Source: an uncultured Lachnospiraceae bacterium (GTDB taxonomy: Bacteria > Bacillota > Clostridia > Lachnospirales > Lachnospiraceae). From it: a stretch of 64,000 nucleotides of DNA. The position numbers were made by a program, and so were the translations under genes. Positions within the stretch are counted from its first letter, which is position 1, and every line of letters starts with the position of its first letter. The stretch spans positions 62,001 to 126,000 of the forward strand of contig CANOMQ010000006.1 in NCBI GenBank assembly GCA_947567595.1, in the 5' to 3' direction. This document shows, in pieces, positions 34,170 to 43,273 of this stretch. Below the pieces are notes generated by a model. It searched no databases, was not told the origin of the DNA, and was given only the letters and a program-made list of their open reading frames with translations.

Positions 34170-36166
34170 ACGTCGTATTCCTCCTTCAACACAAACTTCC
34201 GTACTTGGGACTGTAAAGCAACCGCTTCCTTTGCCAACAGACCGCTTGATTTCTCCGTTCCGGTTGCGTTTTGCAGATTGCGGTCCGCAATAGCGGAAAT
34301 ATTCGCAATCCGTTCTTCCATAATTGCCAAAGCGTTTTCTTGGTCCTGCACTGCCGTCACCAGCCGGTCTGAAATCTGATTAATTTGGTCGGAAACGGAC
34401 GAAATTGCCGAAAGCGAATCCGCGGTATCGGCAGTCAAATCAACGCCTGTTTGGATAATGGACTGCGTACTGCTCACAATATCCGTGGCATTGCGGGCAG
34501 CCTCGGAGCTTTTTGCTGCCAAACGTTTCACCTCTTCGGCAACCACCGCAAAGCCGCGTCCCGCGCTTCCGGCGTGCGAAGCCTCCACGGAAGCGTTAAT
34601 GGCAAGAATGCTTGTTTGGAAAGCAATGTCTTCAATATCCTTGGCAATCTTTGTAATTTCCAGCGCGTTGGAGCTGATATTGTCCATTGCTCCGGTTAGG
34701 GCGGACATCTGTGTATTTGCCGTCTCGATGCGTCTTGCAATCTCATTGGTTTTTTCACTTGCCTGACCGCTGTTATCGGCAACGGTCGAAAGCTGCTCCT
34801 TCACATGCCCTACCTCGCAGACGAGTGCCTCGGTAGACTGGTTTTGTTCAATAGATGCCTGATGCAGTTGACCGGATTGGTCATTTAACTGGTCAGACAT
34901 ACGCGCAAGCCTTGCGGCAGCAGCGCGGAAACCTCCGATCGTTTCGTTCATGGACGCAAGAATGGTTTGCAGACTTTTGCGGATTAAGGTAAAATCGCCC
35001 TTGTAATCCACTTGCGGATTGGTGCGCAGATTACCGTCCGCAACCTGTGTCAGCACCTGCTGTATATCTGATATGTATCGGTTGACGCTTTCCACCGTAC
35101 TGTCCAAAGTCTGTGTCAGCACCTCCAGCTCATCGCCGGAACGCACAAGCGATACCTCCGTATGCAGGTCGCCGTCGGAGAGCGCCACCATACGGCTTGT
35201 TACGCTTTTCACAGGACGCGAAATTGAGCGTGACAGACGCAAAATCAGTAAAATAGAGAGGAACAGGACAATCATTGTGCAGATTACGGCAAATATTGTT
35301 GCCGTATTAATATAATGGTTGTAGTCTGCTTTCGGAACCTGAATAACCAGCGCCCACTGCGTGCCGCGGATTGGAGAAAACGCTACCATCATTGCCTCGC
35401 CGCCAATGGGAAACTCTGTAGCACCTGTCTCGCCGGTCGTCACGCGGGTGGTTGCTTCCTCGTGACCGTCGCTGAGCTGCGCCAGCGTGCTTTCGGTCAG
35501 GACAAGGGAGTGGTCCGGATGACCTACAACGATACCCTCCCGGTTGACGACATACGCCATGCCATGTTTACCGATATTAATACTGTCTATTACGTCGTTG
35601 AGCGCATCATATTTATAGATGCCGACCACATACATGATGGTTTCGCCGTTGCTCTTTACGGGCATACCCATCATAATCCCCAAATTTCCCTGTGTAAGGG
35701 TTGAGGAAGATGTTGTCAGATTGTCTGTTTCCTGAAGAAGCGTAAAAAAGCTGCTGTCCAAGGATTCTGAAGCGCCGCCTGTTTCCTGCATCAGATGTCC
35801 GTCCAAATCATACAGGGCGATGCTGTACAGCTCGTAAAGCTCTGCAGCTTCTGCAAGAACCGCTGCGCGGTTTGCCTGCGTATCACTGCCTGTGCCGCTA
35901 TCATTCATGCGGGCATCGCCTGCAATTGTCATCATGCGGTCGGCAAGCATGTGGATATTCGCTTCCACGGTTTTAGATGACTGCCGTGCCATCGGCTGAA
36001 GACTGTCGAGCAGAATATCGTTTGCCAACGACTGCATGGCAGATGCCATAATTACACAACATACGATAACCAGTATCAGGATATTGAGCGTTGTGCTCCC
36101 CAGTATCCGTCCGTTGAGGCTCCGTCTTACCGTTCGGCTGCGGGAACCTGTTTTTTGTTCTGTCAC
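34166..36166 (-). CDS. methyl-accepting chemotaxis protein with Cache sensor
   Basis: A 666-residue transmembrane chemoreceptor. Membrane segments lie near residues 25-45 and 288-310; between them is a double Cache-type sensor ([20 protein letters not shown] at the start, later [17 protein letters not shown]). HAMP follows ([18 protein letters not shown]) and a second HAMP-like stretch, then the signalling domain with the conserved hairpin tip [20 protein letters not shown] and [18 protein letters not shown]. The start is GTG 36166 with AAGGAGC eight bases upstream. It would signal to CheA/CheW, encoded elsewhere, and is coupled to the FMN lipoprotein downstream. Confidence 0.9.
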   Translation of the reverse strand: MTEQKTGSRSRTVRRSLNGRILGSTTLNILILVIVCCVIMASAMQSLANDILLDSLQPMARQSSKTVEANIHMLADRMMTIAGDARMNDSGTGSDTQANRAAVLAEAAELYELYSIALYDLDGHLMQETGGASESLDSSFFTLLQETDNLTTSSSTLTQGNLGIMMGMPVKSNGETIMYVVGIYKYDALNDVIDSINIGKHGMAYVVNREGIVVGHPDHSLVLTESTLAQLSDGHEEATTRVTTGETGATEFPIGGEAMMVAFSPIRGTQWALVIQVPKADYNHYINTATIFAVICTMIVLFLSILLILRLSRSISRPVKSVTSRMVALSDGDLHTEVSLVRSGDELEVLTQTLDSTVESVNRYISDIQQVLTQVADGNLRTNPQVDYKGDFTLIRKSLQTILASMNETIGGFRAAAARLARMSDQLNDQSGQLHQASIEQNQSTEALVCEVGHVKEQLSTVADNSGQASEKTNEIARRIETANTQMSALTGAMDNISSNALEITKIAKDIEDIAFQTSILAINASVEASHAGSAGRGFAVVAEEVKRLAAKSSEAARNATDIVSSTQSIIQTGVDLTADTADSLSAISSVSDQINQISDRLVTAVQDQENALAIMEERIANISAIADRNLQNATGTEKSSGLLAKEAVALQSQVRKFVLKEEYDV

Positions 36167-36326
36167 GTTTCACTCGCTCCTTTTTTGTAATTTTATCCAC
36201 ATAACAATAAAAACAAATGTTCGATTTCGACATCGGTTCTGTCCGTTGTTGGTAGACAATAAAGTTTTCAGTAAAGTATATCATAAGCAGTCGAAAAAAG
36301 AAAGAGTCTGTATAAAACATATCCAA

Positions 36327-36355
36327 TTGAAAAAACACTAAATATAAGATATGAT
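36327..36355 (+). promoter_or_regulatory. sigma-A promoter of the sugar-sensing block
   Basis: -35 TTGAAA (36327-36332), 17-base spacer, -10 TATGAT (36350-36355), 47 bases before the response regulator start. The 236-base divergent region also has TAAAGTTT at 36260 without a convincing sigma-28 -10 element. Confidence 0.65.
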
Positions 36356-36402
36356 GAAAGAAAAGCGTGCAAAATAAAACAACAGAAAGGCAGGAACAGA
36401 AC

Positions 36403-38025
36403 ATGACTCCGTACCGTATTATGCTGGTGGACGATGAAGAGGAGGTCCGTAAAGCGATTATCCGCAAAATGGACTGGGAAAAACTGGGATTTGTAGTCGT
36501 AGGCGACGCCGAGAACGGGGAAGAAGCGTTGGAAAAGCTCGAGCAGCTTGAGCCCGATGTCGTCATTACGGACATTCGTATGCCATATATGGACGGCTTG
36601 ACGCTGACGGAGCGCATACGTGAGAAGCACCCGTCCATGAAAATTTTAATCTTTTCCGGCTATGACGACTTCGAGTACGCACAGCAGGCAATCAAGCTGG
36701 AGGTGACCGAGTACATCTTAAAGCCAGTCAACGGCGAGGAGCTTGCAGTCATTCTAAAACGAATACGCGACAGCTTAGATAAGGAAATCGAACAGCGCCG
36801 CAACATTGACACCCTGCGGGAGCACTATCTAGGAAGCCTCCCCATTCTGCGTGAGTTGTTTTTAAATAATCTGGTCAACCGGACAACGGACGTAACAGAA
36901 GTTGAACCAAGACTGCGAGAGTATGAAATCGACATTTTGGACGCGCGCAAATGGATTGCGGCTGTTATCCATGTGGAACAGATGGAATACGAGGAAACGA
37001 AAGCGCTTTCCATGCATCAAGAGCTGATTCCCATTTCCGTGCGCAGCTTGGTGGAGGACAGCCTCAAAACATATTGCCGCTTTGCGATTTTTGCTTCATT
37101 GGAAGGTATTACCGTCATTGCGGCAATCGACGAAAACAATACGCAGACAGGACTGATGAACCTGTTTGATGACATTTGCAGAGAGAGCAAACGACTGCTT
37201 GAGGTTGCGATTACGGTTGGCGTGGGGCGAAGCTGCGATGTGCTGCAAAATATCGGTATTTCGTATCAGACAGCAGTGGACGCGCTAGGATACCGTGCGA
37301 TTGTGGGCGAAGGAAAACCGATTTACATCAATGACGTGGAGCCTGTAAGCAGAGGCACGTTACAGTTTCAGGCAAAGGACGAAGAAGAGCTGACGACGGC
37401 AATCAAATTTGGGTCTCGCGAAATAATTGAAACAATGATGAAAAACTTTTCCGCCTGCATGGAGGACGCGAAAGTCCATGCAAGACAATATCAGATATAC
37501 ATGTTGTCAATTGCCAACTGTTTGTTCCGGATTATGCAGCAGTACAATTTGGACATTGATATCATGTTTGGAACAAAAGAGCAATACAAAGTGATTTTAG
37601 AGGGAATATGCAACAAGGCAGAATTTGCAGACAGGATTATTCCTGTGGCATGCCGCATGAATGAAGCACTGGGTAGGGAGCGCGACAACACGACAAGAAA
37701 GGTCATTGAAGAAGCGAAAACATACATTCGAGAGCATTATGCCGATTCGGAGCTGTCCGTCGAGACGTTATGCCGCCACTTACACATGAGCCCGGCATAT
37801 TTTTCAACCGTATTTAAAAAGGAAACGGGGCAAAGTTATGTCAACTACCTGACAGAGGTGCGGTTAAAAAAAGCGGTGGAGCTGTTAAACGAAACGGACG
37901 ACAAAACCTACATGATTGCCCAAAAGGTAGGGTATCAGGAGCAGAATTATTTCAGCTACGTGTTTAAAAAGCGCTTCGGCGTCTCACCGACAAAGTATCG
38001 GGGAACACAGGAGAGCGGTCAGTAG
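36403..38025 (+). CDS. YesN-type response regulator with AraC DNA-binding domain
   Basis: A 540-residue regulator. Residues 1-120 are a receiver (MLVDDEEEVRKAI, phospho-Asp in VVITDIRMPYMDGL, LIFSGYDDFEYA, Lys in YILKPV). The middle is a linker helical domain. The last 105 residues are an AraC double helix-turn-helix (LSVETLCRHLHMSPAYFSTV, IAQKVGYQEQNYFSYVFKKR, GVSPTKYR). It pairs with the kinase 11 bases downstream and probably activates the sugar-binding and mgl genes. ATG 36403 with AGGAAC upstream is preferred to the in-frame ATG 36367. Confidence 0.9.
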   Translation: MTPYRIMLVDDEEEVRKAIIRKMDWEKLGFVVVGDAENGEEALEKLEQLEPDVVITDIRMPYMDGLTLTERIREKHPSMKILIFSGYDDFEYAQQAIKLEVTEYILKPVNGEELAVILKRIRDSLDKEIEQRRNIDTLREHYLGSLPILRELFLNNLVNRTTDVTEVEPRLREYEIDILDARKWIAAVIHVEQMEYEETKALSMHQELIPISVRSLVEDSLKTYCRFAIFASLEGITVIAAIDENNTQTGLMNLFDDICRESKRLLEVAITVGVGRSCDVLQNIGISYQTAVDALGYRAIVGEGKPIYINDVEPVSRGTLQFQAKDEEELTTAIKFGSREIIETMMKNFSACMEDAKVHARQYQIYMLSIANCLFRIMQQYNLDIDIMFGTKEQYKVILEGICNKAEFADRIIPVACRMNEALGRERDNTTRKVIEEAKTYIREHYADSELSVETLCRHLHMSPAYFSTVFKKETGQSYVNYLTEVRLKKAVELLNETDDKTYMIAQKVGYQEQNYFSYVFKKRFGVSPTKYRGTQESGQ

Positions 38026-38036
38026 AAAGGAGCGCT

Positions 38037-39839
38037 ATGGAACAAGACTTACCGGAAGGACAGGGAAAAAAGAACAGTATCCGGTCGATGATTTTTATCT
38101 ATTTTACAGTCAGCGCACTGGCAATTATCCTGCTGATTGGCGTCATTCTCTATATGCAGATGTCCCGCCAGCTCACACTTGCCGTCCAAGACGAAAATCA
38201 GGCGGTTTTAGGGCAGATTAACCGTTCGGTGGACTCCTATCTGCGCACGATTATGAAGCTGTCGGACAGCCTTTATTATGGCGTCATCAAAAATGCCGAT
38301 TTAGGCGAGGAGTCGCTCAACAGCCGGATTACGCTGCTTTATGACAATAATAAGGACAGCATTGCAAACATTGCGCTTTTGTCCAAAGACGGAGCGCTTT
38401 TGGAGTCCGTGCCTGCGGCGCGCCTAAAGACCGGGCTTGATGTGACGCAGGAGGAATGGTTTGGCAACACGCTTGCGCGGACGGAAAACCTGCATTTTTC
38501 GACGCCGCATGTGCAGTATATTTTTGATAATAATGAGAACCAGTACCGATGGGTAATCACATTGACCCGTGCAGTCGAAATTACATACGGTACATCGACC
38601 GAGCAGGGTATTTTACTGATTGACATCCGGTATAACAGTCTGGCACAGATTTTGGAAAACATTACGCTTGGAAATCAGGGATACCTTTATATGATAAGCA
38701 ATGACGGGGAATTAATCTACCACCCTAGAATGCAGCTTATCGCAACCGGACAGGCGGCGGAAAATACGATTGCCGCTGCGGACTATCAGGATGGCAGCTA
38801 CCGCGAAAAATATGAGGGGGAATGGCGCGACATCAACGTGAAATCAGTCGGTTATACGGGCTGGAGGCTTATGAGCGTGACGCCGGAGAAGGGGCTGTCC
38901 TTGGACAACCTGAAAATGCGGCTGTTTTTGGTGTTTGTATTGGCGGCATTTTTGCTTGTCTTAATTCTGATTAACACCTTTATCTCGTCAAGAATTACCA
39001 TTCCTATTCAAAAACTGGAGAAATCGGTCAATGCCATCGAAGCAGGGGAGCTGGACACGGAGGTCTATATGGGAGGCTCCTATGAAATCAGGCATTTGGG
39101 CAGGTCAATCGGCGATATGGCAAAGCGGATTAAGGAGCTGATGGAGGATATTGTTGCAGAACATGAATCAAAGCGCAGAAATGAGTTTGACATTCTGCAG
39201 TCGCAGATTAACCCGCATTTTCTCTACAATACACTGGATATTATCGTTTGGATGATTGAAAATGAGCAAAAGCAGGAGGCAGTCAAGGTCGTTACGGCAC
39301 TCGCCCGGTTTTTCCGTATCAGTTTAAGTAAGGGCAGAAGCATTATCACGGTCAGGGACGAGTTAGAGCATGTGCGCAATTACCTGATGATACAGCAAAT
39401 GCGGTTCAAAAATAAATTTGTTTTTCAAATAGAAGCAAAAGAAGATGTGCTGAATTTGGTGAGCCTCAAGTTGATGCTGCAGCCGCTTGTGGAAAACGCG
39501 ATTTATCATGGCATGGAATTTATGGACGGTGACGGTGAAATCTGTGTGGAAGTGTACCGGGAGGCGCAGGAGCTGCGGTTTCTAGTACGCGATAACGGTC
39601 TTGGCATGACGGAAAAGCAGGTGGAGGCGCTTTTGGGAGAGGAACATCACGTCTCCTCCAAGCGTGGCTCGGGGATTGGCGTGAAAAATGTCATGGAACG
39701 GATAAAGCTGTATTTCGGGGATGATTATGGTCTGTCGATTTGGTCGGAACCGGACGAGGGGACAACCATCACAATCCGACTTCCGGTGCAGATTTATGCG
39801 GAGACTGAAAAAAATGGTCACTGTTCGGTTAGGACTTAG
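38037..39839 (+). CDS. YesM-type sensor histidine kinase
   Basis: A 600-residue membrane kinase. Membrane segments near 20-42 and 300-322 flank a Cache-type extracellular sensor (TGLDVTQEEWFGNTLARTEN, GYLYMISNDGELIYHPRMQ). HAMP follows (ITIPIQKLEKSVNAIEAGEL), then the His_kinase region with phospho-His in QINPHFLYNTLDII (about 398) and an ATPase domain (LMLQPLVENAIYHG, DNGLGM, GSGIGVKNVMERI). AAAGGAGCG lies before ATG 38037. The neighbouring anchored sugar-binding protein may be its ligand-sensing partner. Confidence 0.9.
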   Translation: MEQDLPEGQGKKNSIRSMIFIYFTVSALAIILLIGVILYMQMSRQLTLAVQDENQAVLGQINRSVDSYLRTIMKLSDSLYYGVIKNADLGEESLNSRITLLYDNNKDSIANIALLSKDGALLESVPAARLKTGLDVTQEEWFGNTLARTENLHFSTPHVQYIFDNNENQYRWVITLTRAVEITYGTSTEQGILLIDIRYNSLAQILENITLGNQGYLYMISNDGELIYHPRMQLIATGQAAENTIAAADYQDGSYREKYEGEWRDINVKSVGYTGWRLMSVTPEKGLSLDNLKMRLFLVFVLAAFLLVLILINTFISSRITIPIQKLEKSVNAIEAGELDTEVYMGGSYEIRHLGRSIGDMAKRIKELMEDIVAEHESKRRNEFDILQSQINPHFLYNTLDIIVWMIENEQKQEAVKVVTALARFFRISLSKGRSIITVRDELEHVRNYLMIQQMRFKNKFVFQIEAKEDVLNLVSLKLMLQPLVENAIYHGMEFMDGDGEICVEVYREAQELRFLVRDNGLGMTEKQVEALLGEEHHVSSKRGSGIGVKNVMERIKLYFGDDYGLSIWSEPDEGTTITIRLPVQIYAETEKNGHCSVRT

Positions 39840-39856
39840 CATTTACTGCTAAGTCC
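39832..39856 (+). promoter_or_regulatory. perfect hairpin at the end of the kinase gene
   Basis: GGACTTAGCA-TTTAC-TGCTAAGTCC, ten-base arms, contains the kinase stop codon. No T tract follows, so it may mark an RNA processing or stability boundary between the regulator genes and the sugar-binding genes, or be a weak attenuator. Confidence 0.45.
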
Positions 39857-39907
39857 GTGAGAAAGCTGTTACTGAACGAAGGGAACAGTAACAAAGAAGG
39901 AGCAGGA

Positions 39908-40864
39908 ATGATTGGAAAAGGTGGAAGATGGCTTGTATTGTTATATGTAATGTTTCTGACGGTTCTTTTTCTCATGTGTTCCACGGATTTGATTATTCGG
40001 GAACCAGAGCGGGAAATCCATCAGATTGCGGTTATCATAGAAAATGCGCGCAGCGACAATTATAGTAATTTCCGCAAGGGCATGGATCAGGCAGCAAAGG
40101 AATTTAACGTTGATGTTCATTTTATTACATTGTACGATAAATCGGACGCGGAGCAGCAGATGGAGCTGATGGACAGGGAACAGCAGGACGGCGCCGACGC
40201 GCTGATTGTCGTCCCGGTTGACGAGGAGCGCGTGATGGGAAAGGCGATGGCTGTTCCGGTGATTTATTTACAACCACGTGTTATGGAAAACCCCGGCGCC
40301 GGAACCATTGTCATTGATTATGAACAGATGGGAAAGCTGCTTGCGAATGAAATGCAAAACAACATTCCGGCGGACTGCCCTGTATGGATATTGACCGATT
40401 CAGCAGGACAAAGCGGCAGTGACCGCCTGTTTTTAAAGGGCGCCGACGCAGTGTTTTCCCAAGAAGGGCGTACAATGTTCGTCACTGCGTGGGAGCCGGA
40501 ATCGATGCTTCGGACGGCAATGGGTGCCTTGGGAGCCGGGGAAAAAGTCGTTCTATTGGCGGAAAATCCGGAAATTTTAACGGAAGTGTCAAATATTCTC
40601 GTGGAAAATCCAAATGCGATGGAGCATGTCTGCGGGATTTACGGCAGGGGAAATACAGTACCGATTTTGAACAATTTGGACAGCGGACGGATTTCCGGCG
40701 TCTGCGTGACAGATGATTTCAGCATCGGCTATCTGAGCGTGCGTGCGGCAGTTCAGGTGCTGGAACGGGCGGACAGCATTCCCGTTACGGCGGATATTTA
40801 TTATATTGAAAAGGAAAACCTGCGGGAACCGGATTATGAAAAGCTGCTGTTTCCGATTGAGTAA
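39908..40864 (+). CDS. membrane-anchored sugar-binding protein, likely sensor partner of the kinase
   Basis: A 318-residue periplasmic-binding-protein fold (Peripla_BP_4 type: IHQIAVIIENARSDNYSNFR, ADALIVVPVDEER, GTIVIDYEQMGKLLANEM). The N-terminus has a membrane segment (WLVLLYVMFLTVLFLMCSTD) with no valid lipobox, since Met precedes the Cys, so it stays anchored by a helix. This arrangement matches XylFII-LytS-type sensors, in which an anchored sugar-binding protein controls a kinase. The substrate is unknown. ATG 39908 has AAGGAG six bases upstream; an in-frame ATG at 39857 lies within the hairpin region. Confidence 0.75.
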   Translation: MIGKGGRWLVLLYVMFLTVLFLMCSTDLIIREPEREIHQIAVIIENARSDNYSNFRKGMDQAAKEFNVDVHFITLYDKSDAEQQMELMDREQQDGADALIVVPVDEERVMGKAMAVPVIYLQPRVMENPGAGTIVIDYEQMGKLLANEMQNNIPADCPVWILTDSAGQSGSDRLFLKGADAVFSQEGRTMFVTAWEPESMLRTAMGALGAGEKVVLLAENPEILTEVSNILVENPNAMEHVCGIYGRGNTVPILNNLDSGRISGVCVTDDFSIGYLSVRAAVQVLERADSIPVTADIYYIEKENLREPDYEKLLFPIE

Positions 40865-40876
40865 GGGGGAAAACAA

Positions 40877-41908
40877 ATGAGGGCAAGGATGAAATTGCGA
40901 TTGACCATGCTGTTAATTGCCTGTGCATGTTTGGCTTTGACGTCCTGTCAGAACGTTGGGAAGGAAGAGGAAAAAACATCCCTTCGTATCGGAATAAGCC
41001 TGTACCGGGGCGATGATACGTTTATTACCAACCTATGCAATCTGCTGGAAGAAAAGGCGAAAGAATATGAACGGGAATATGGCATTAAGGTAACGCTTGA
41101 CATTCAGGACGCCAAGGGCAGTCAGAACACACAGAACAGTCAGGTAGAGCGTTTTATTTCCTTAAATTGCGATGTATTATGCATCAATTTGGTAGACCGC
41201 ATGGACGCGTCGGTCATCATTGACCGTGCCATGACGGCAGGCGTGCCGGTGGTTTTTTTCAACCGTCAGCCGGTTGAGGAGGATATGAACCGCTGGGATC
41301 AGCTTTATTATGTCGGGGTGGATGCAAAGGAATCGGCGGTATTACAGGGTGAGATGGTGGTTGATTTCTATAAAAAGCATCCAGAGGCGATTGACAGAAA
41401 CGGCGACGGCATGGTCAGCTATGTGATGCTTGAGGGGGAAACAAGCCATCAGGACTCGCTAATCCGTACGGAGTGGTCTGTTCAGACACTCAAGGACGGC
41501 GGGGTGCCTGTTGAGAAAATTACGGGAGGAATTGCAAACTGGGAGCGCAGTCAGGGCTCCGCACTGATGGAACAATGGCTTTTAGAGTATCCGGATACAA
41601 TCGAACTGGTGATCAGCAACAATGACGATATGGCGTTAGGGGCGATTGATGCCTTGGAGCGTGCGCATGTGACAGGGGTCAATGTCGTCGGAATTGACGG
41701 AACAACGCAGGGCTTGGAGGCGCTTGCAAACGGAAGCCTTTTGGGAACGGTTTCCGCAAACAAGGAGGTTTATGCCGGCGCCATCGTGGCATTAGCGGCA
41801 AGCTGTGCGCTTGGGGAAGCCCCGCCAGCGAAATATCCGCTCATGGACGCGAAGTATTACTGGGCATCACAGGAAATATTGGCGAACAATATCGAAGAAA
41901 ATCAATAA
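40877..41908 (+). CDS. MglB-like sugar-binding lipoprotein
   Basis: A 343-residue lipoprotein with lipobox LALTSC (Cys24). The fold is that of galactose/glucose-binding MglB: LRIGISLYRGDDTFITNLCN, the calcium loop DRNGDGMVSYVML near 178-190, ISNNDDMALGAIDAL and GIDGT. It follows the anchored sensor protein by 12 bases. Two sugar-binding proteins lie before the transporter-associated one; this copy may feed the sensor or the transporter. An in-frame ATG four codons later is an alternative start. Confidence 0.85.
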   Translation: MRARMKLRLTMLLIACACLALTSCQNVGKEEEKTSLRIGISLYRGDDTFITNLCNLLEEKAKEYEREYGIKVTLDIQDAKGSQNTQNSQVERFISLNCDVLCINLVDRMDASVIIDRAMTAGVPVVFFNRQPVEEDMNRWDQLYYVGVDAKESAVLQGEMVVDFYKKHPEAIDRNGDGMVSYVMLEGETSHQDSLIRTEWSVQTLKDGGVPVEKITGGIANWERSQGSALMEQWLLEYPDTIELVISNNDDMALGAIDALERAHVTGVNVVGIDGTTQGLEALANGSLLGTVSANKEVYAGAIVALAASCALGEAPPAKYPLMDAKYYWASQEILANNIEENQ

Positions 41909-41972
41909 ATATTCCAAGAATTTTTTATGGAATTATGACGTTAAATCCGCTAAAATGGATTTTGTCAGTAGT

Positions 41973-42000
41973 CATTATGCGCAAAAGAGATAGCATAATG
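41973..42000. promoter_or_regulatory. inverted repeat upstream of mglB
   Basis: CATTATGC-N12-GCATAATG, perfect eight-base arms, lies 57 bases before mglB. The spacing suits a dimeric activator or repressor, perhaps the AraC-type regulator upstream, although no T-run follows so a terminator is unlikely. Confidence 0.4.
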
Positions 42001-42056
42001 TGGTAAAAAAATGACAAAATCGCCGAAAAGGCAGAACAAAGGGAGGATTTAAAATT

Positions 42057-43166
42057 ATGAGATTATCCAAAAAATTAGTTGCAATCGCAATGGCTTCCAT
42101 GATGGTTGTATCCATGACAGCATGCGGAAACAGCAATTCAGAGCCGGCAGCAGCACCTGCACCGGCAACACCGGCACCTGCTGAGACACAGGCGGCTCCT
42201 GCGGAAACACAGGCAGCACAGGCTGAGGCGGAGACCGTAGCGGCAAGCGTAGCAGAGACGACAGGCGAGGGCGGCACAGTTGGTGTCTGCATTTACAAAT
42301 TCGATGATGCATTCATGACAACATACCGTAACGCTTTACAGGAAATCTTGGAAGGCAAAGGCTACACTGTAACATTTATGGACGGCAAGAACGATCAGGC
42401 AGAGCAGAACAACCAGATTAACAACTTTATCGCACAGGGCGTTGACGCATTGATTATCAATCCGGTTATGACATCAGCAGCAGATCAGATTATCGCAACC
42501 GTAAAGGACGCAGATGTTCCCACTGTACTTATCAACCGTGAGCCGACAGCAGAGCAGATGAGCGCATATGAGAAGCTCGTTTACGTAGGCTGTGACGCAC
42601 GTCAGTCAGGAACAATGCAGGGCGAGTTGATTTTGGATACCGCGAACAAGGGCGACATCAACGGCGACGGCAAGATTTCTTACATCATGATTCAGGGTGA
42701 CCCGGAGAACGTTGACGCACAGTATCGTACAGAGTTCTCTGTAAAGGCTCTTACAGATGCAGGTATGGAAGTTGAGCAGCTTGACTTACAGCGTGGTGAC
42801 TGGGACCGTAACAAGGGACAGGAAATCGCACAGAACGATTTAGCACAGTTTGGTGATGAAATCGAAGTTGTTTTCTGTAACAATGACGACATGGCAATCG
42901 GCGCTTTGCAGGCAATTCAGGCAGCAGGACGTACTGTAAATGAAGACATCTACTTAGTAGGCGTTGACGCTTTGGATGCAGCTTTGAACGAAGTTGCGGC
43001 AGGCAACATGACAGGTACCGTTCTCAACGACGCACAGGGACAGGCAGAAGGTGCAGTTGCAGCTATGGAAGAGCTGTTAGGCGGCAAGACATATGCGTCA
43101 GGCGAGCAGTCTATCTATGTTGACTATGTAAAGGTTACTCCGGACAACGTAGCAGATTTCCAGTAA
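42057..43166 (+). CDS. mglB: galactose/methylgalactoside-type ABC transporter substrate-binding lipoprotein
   Basis: A 369-residue lipoprotein (lipobox SMTAC, Cys23) with an Ala/Pro/Glu linker (residues 29-72) that spaces it from the membrane. The MglB fold is clear: GVCIYKFDDAFMTTYRNAL, VDALIINPVMTSAADQI, VLINREPT, the calcium loop DINGDGKISYIMIQGD, FCNNDDMAIGALQ and VGVDALDAAL. Codon usage is markedly optimised (CAG, AAC, TAC, GAC), which suggests high expression. The ribosome site is GGGAGG. A partial terminator after the gene probably raises it above mglA/mglC. Confidence 0.9.
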   Translation: MRLSKKLVAIAMASMMVVSMTACGNSNSEPAAAPAPATPAPAETQAAPAETQAAQAEAETVAASVAETTGEGGTVGVCIYKFDDAFMTTYRNALQEILEGKGYTVTFMDGKNDQAEQNNQINNFIAQGVDALIINPVMTSAADQIIATVKDADVPTVLINREPTAEQMSAYEKLVYVGCDARQSGTMQGELILDTANKGDINGDGKISYIMIQGDPENVDAQYRTEFSVKALTDAGMEVEQLDLQRGDWDRNKGQEIAQNDLAQFGDEIEVVFCNNDDMAIGALQAIQAAGRTVNEDIYLVGVDALDAALNEVAAGNMTGTVLNDAQGQAEGAVAAMEELLGGKTYASGEQSIYVDYVKVTPDNVADFQ

Positions 43167-43197
43167 TTGTAATCAAATCATAGAAAGAAAACATTGG

Positions 43198-43233
43198 GAA
43201 GTGCGTGTGCATTTGGCGCACGCGCTTCTTTTA
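43198..43233 (+). terminator. attenuator hairpin between mglB and mglA
   Basis: GAAGTGCGTGTGC pairs with GCGCACGCGCTTC (two G-U pairs) around ATTTG and is followed by TTTTAT. It fits partial termination, which keeps the binding protein in excess over the ATPase and permease. Confidence 0.75.
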
Positions 43234-43273
43234 TACAGATTAAATTATTTTTTAAGCAAAGGGGGTTATCAAA

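Noticed and set aside
36260-36286. Sigma-28 promoter before the response regulator (TAAAGTTT at 36260).
   Set aside because: The -10 part (TATCATAA) matches poorly and a sigma-A promoter lies closer to the gene.
39961-39985. Lipobox in the anchored sugar-binding protein (FLMC).
   Set aside because: Met at -1 does not fit the Gly/Ala/Ser rule, so a membrane helix anchor is preferred.
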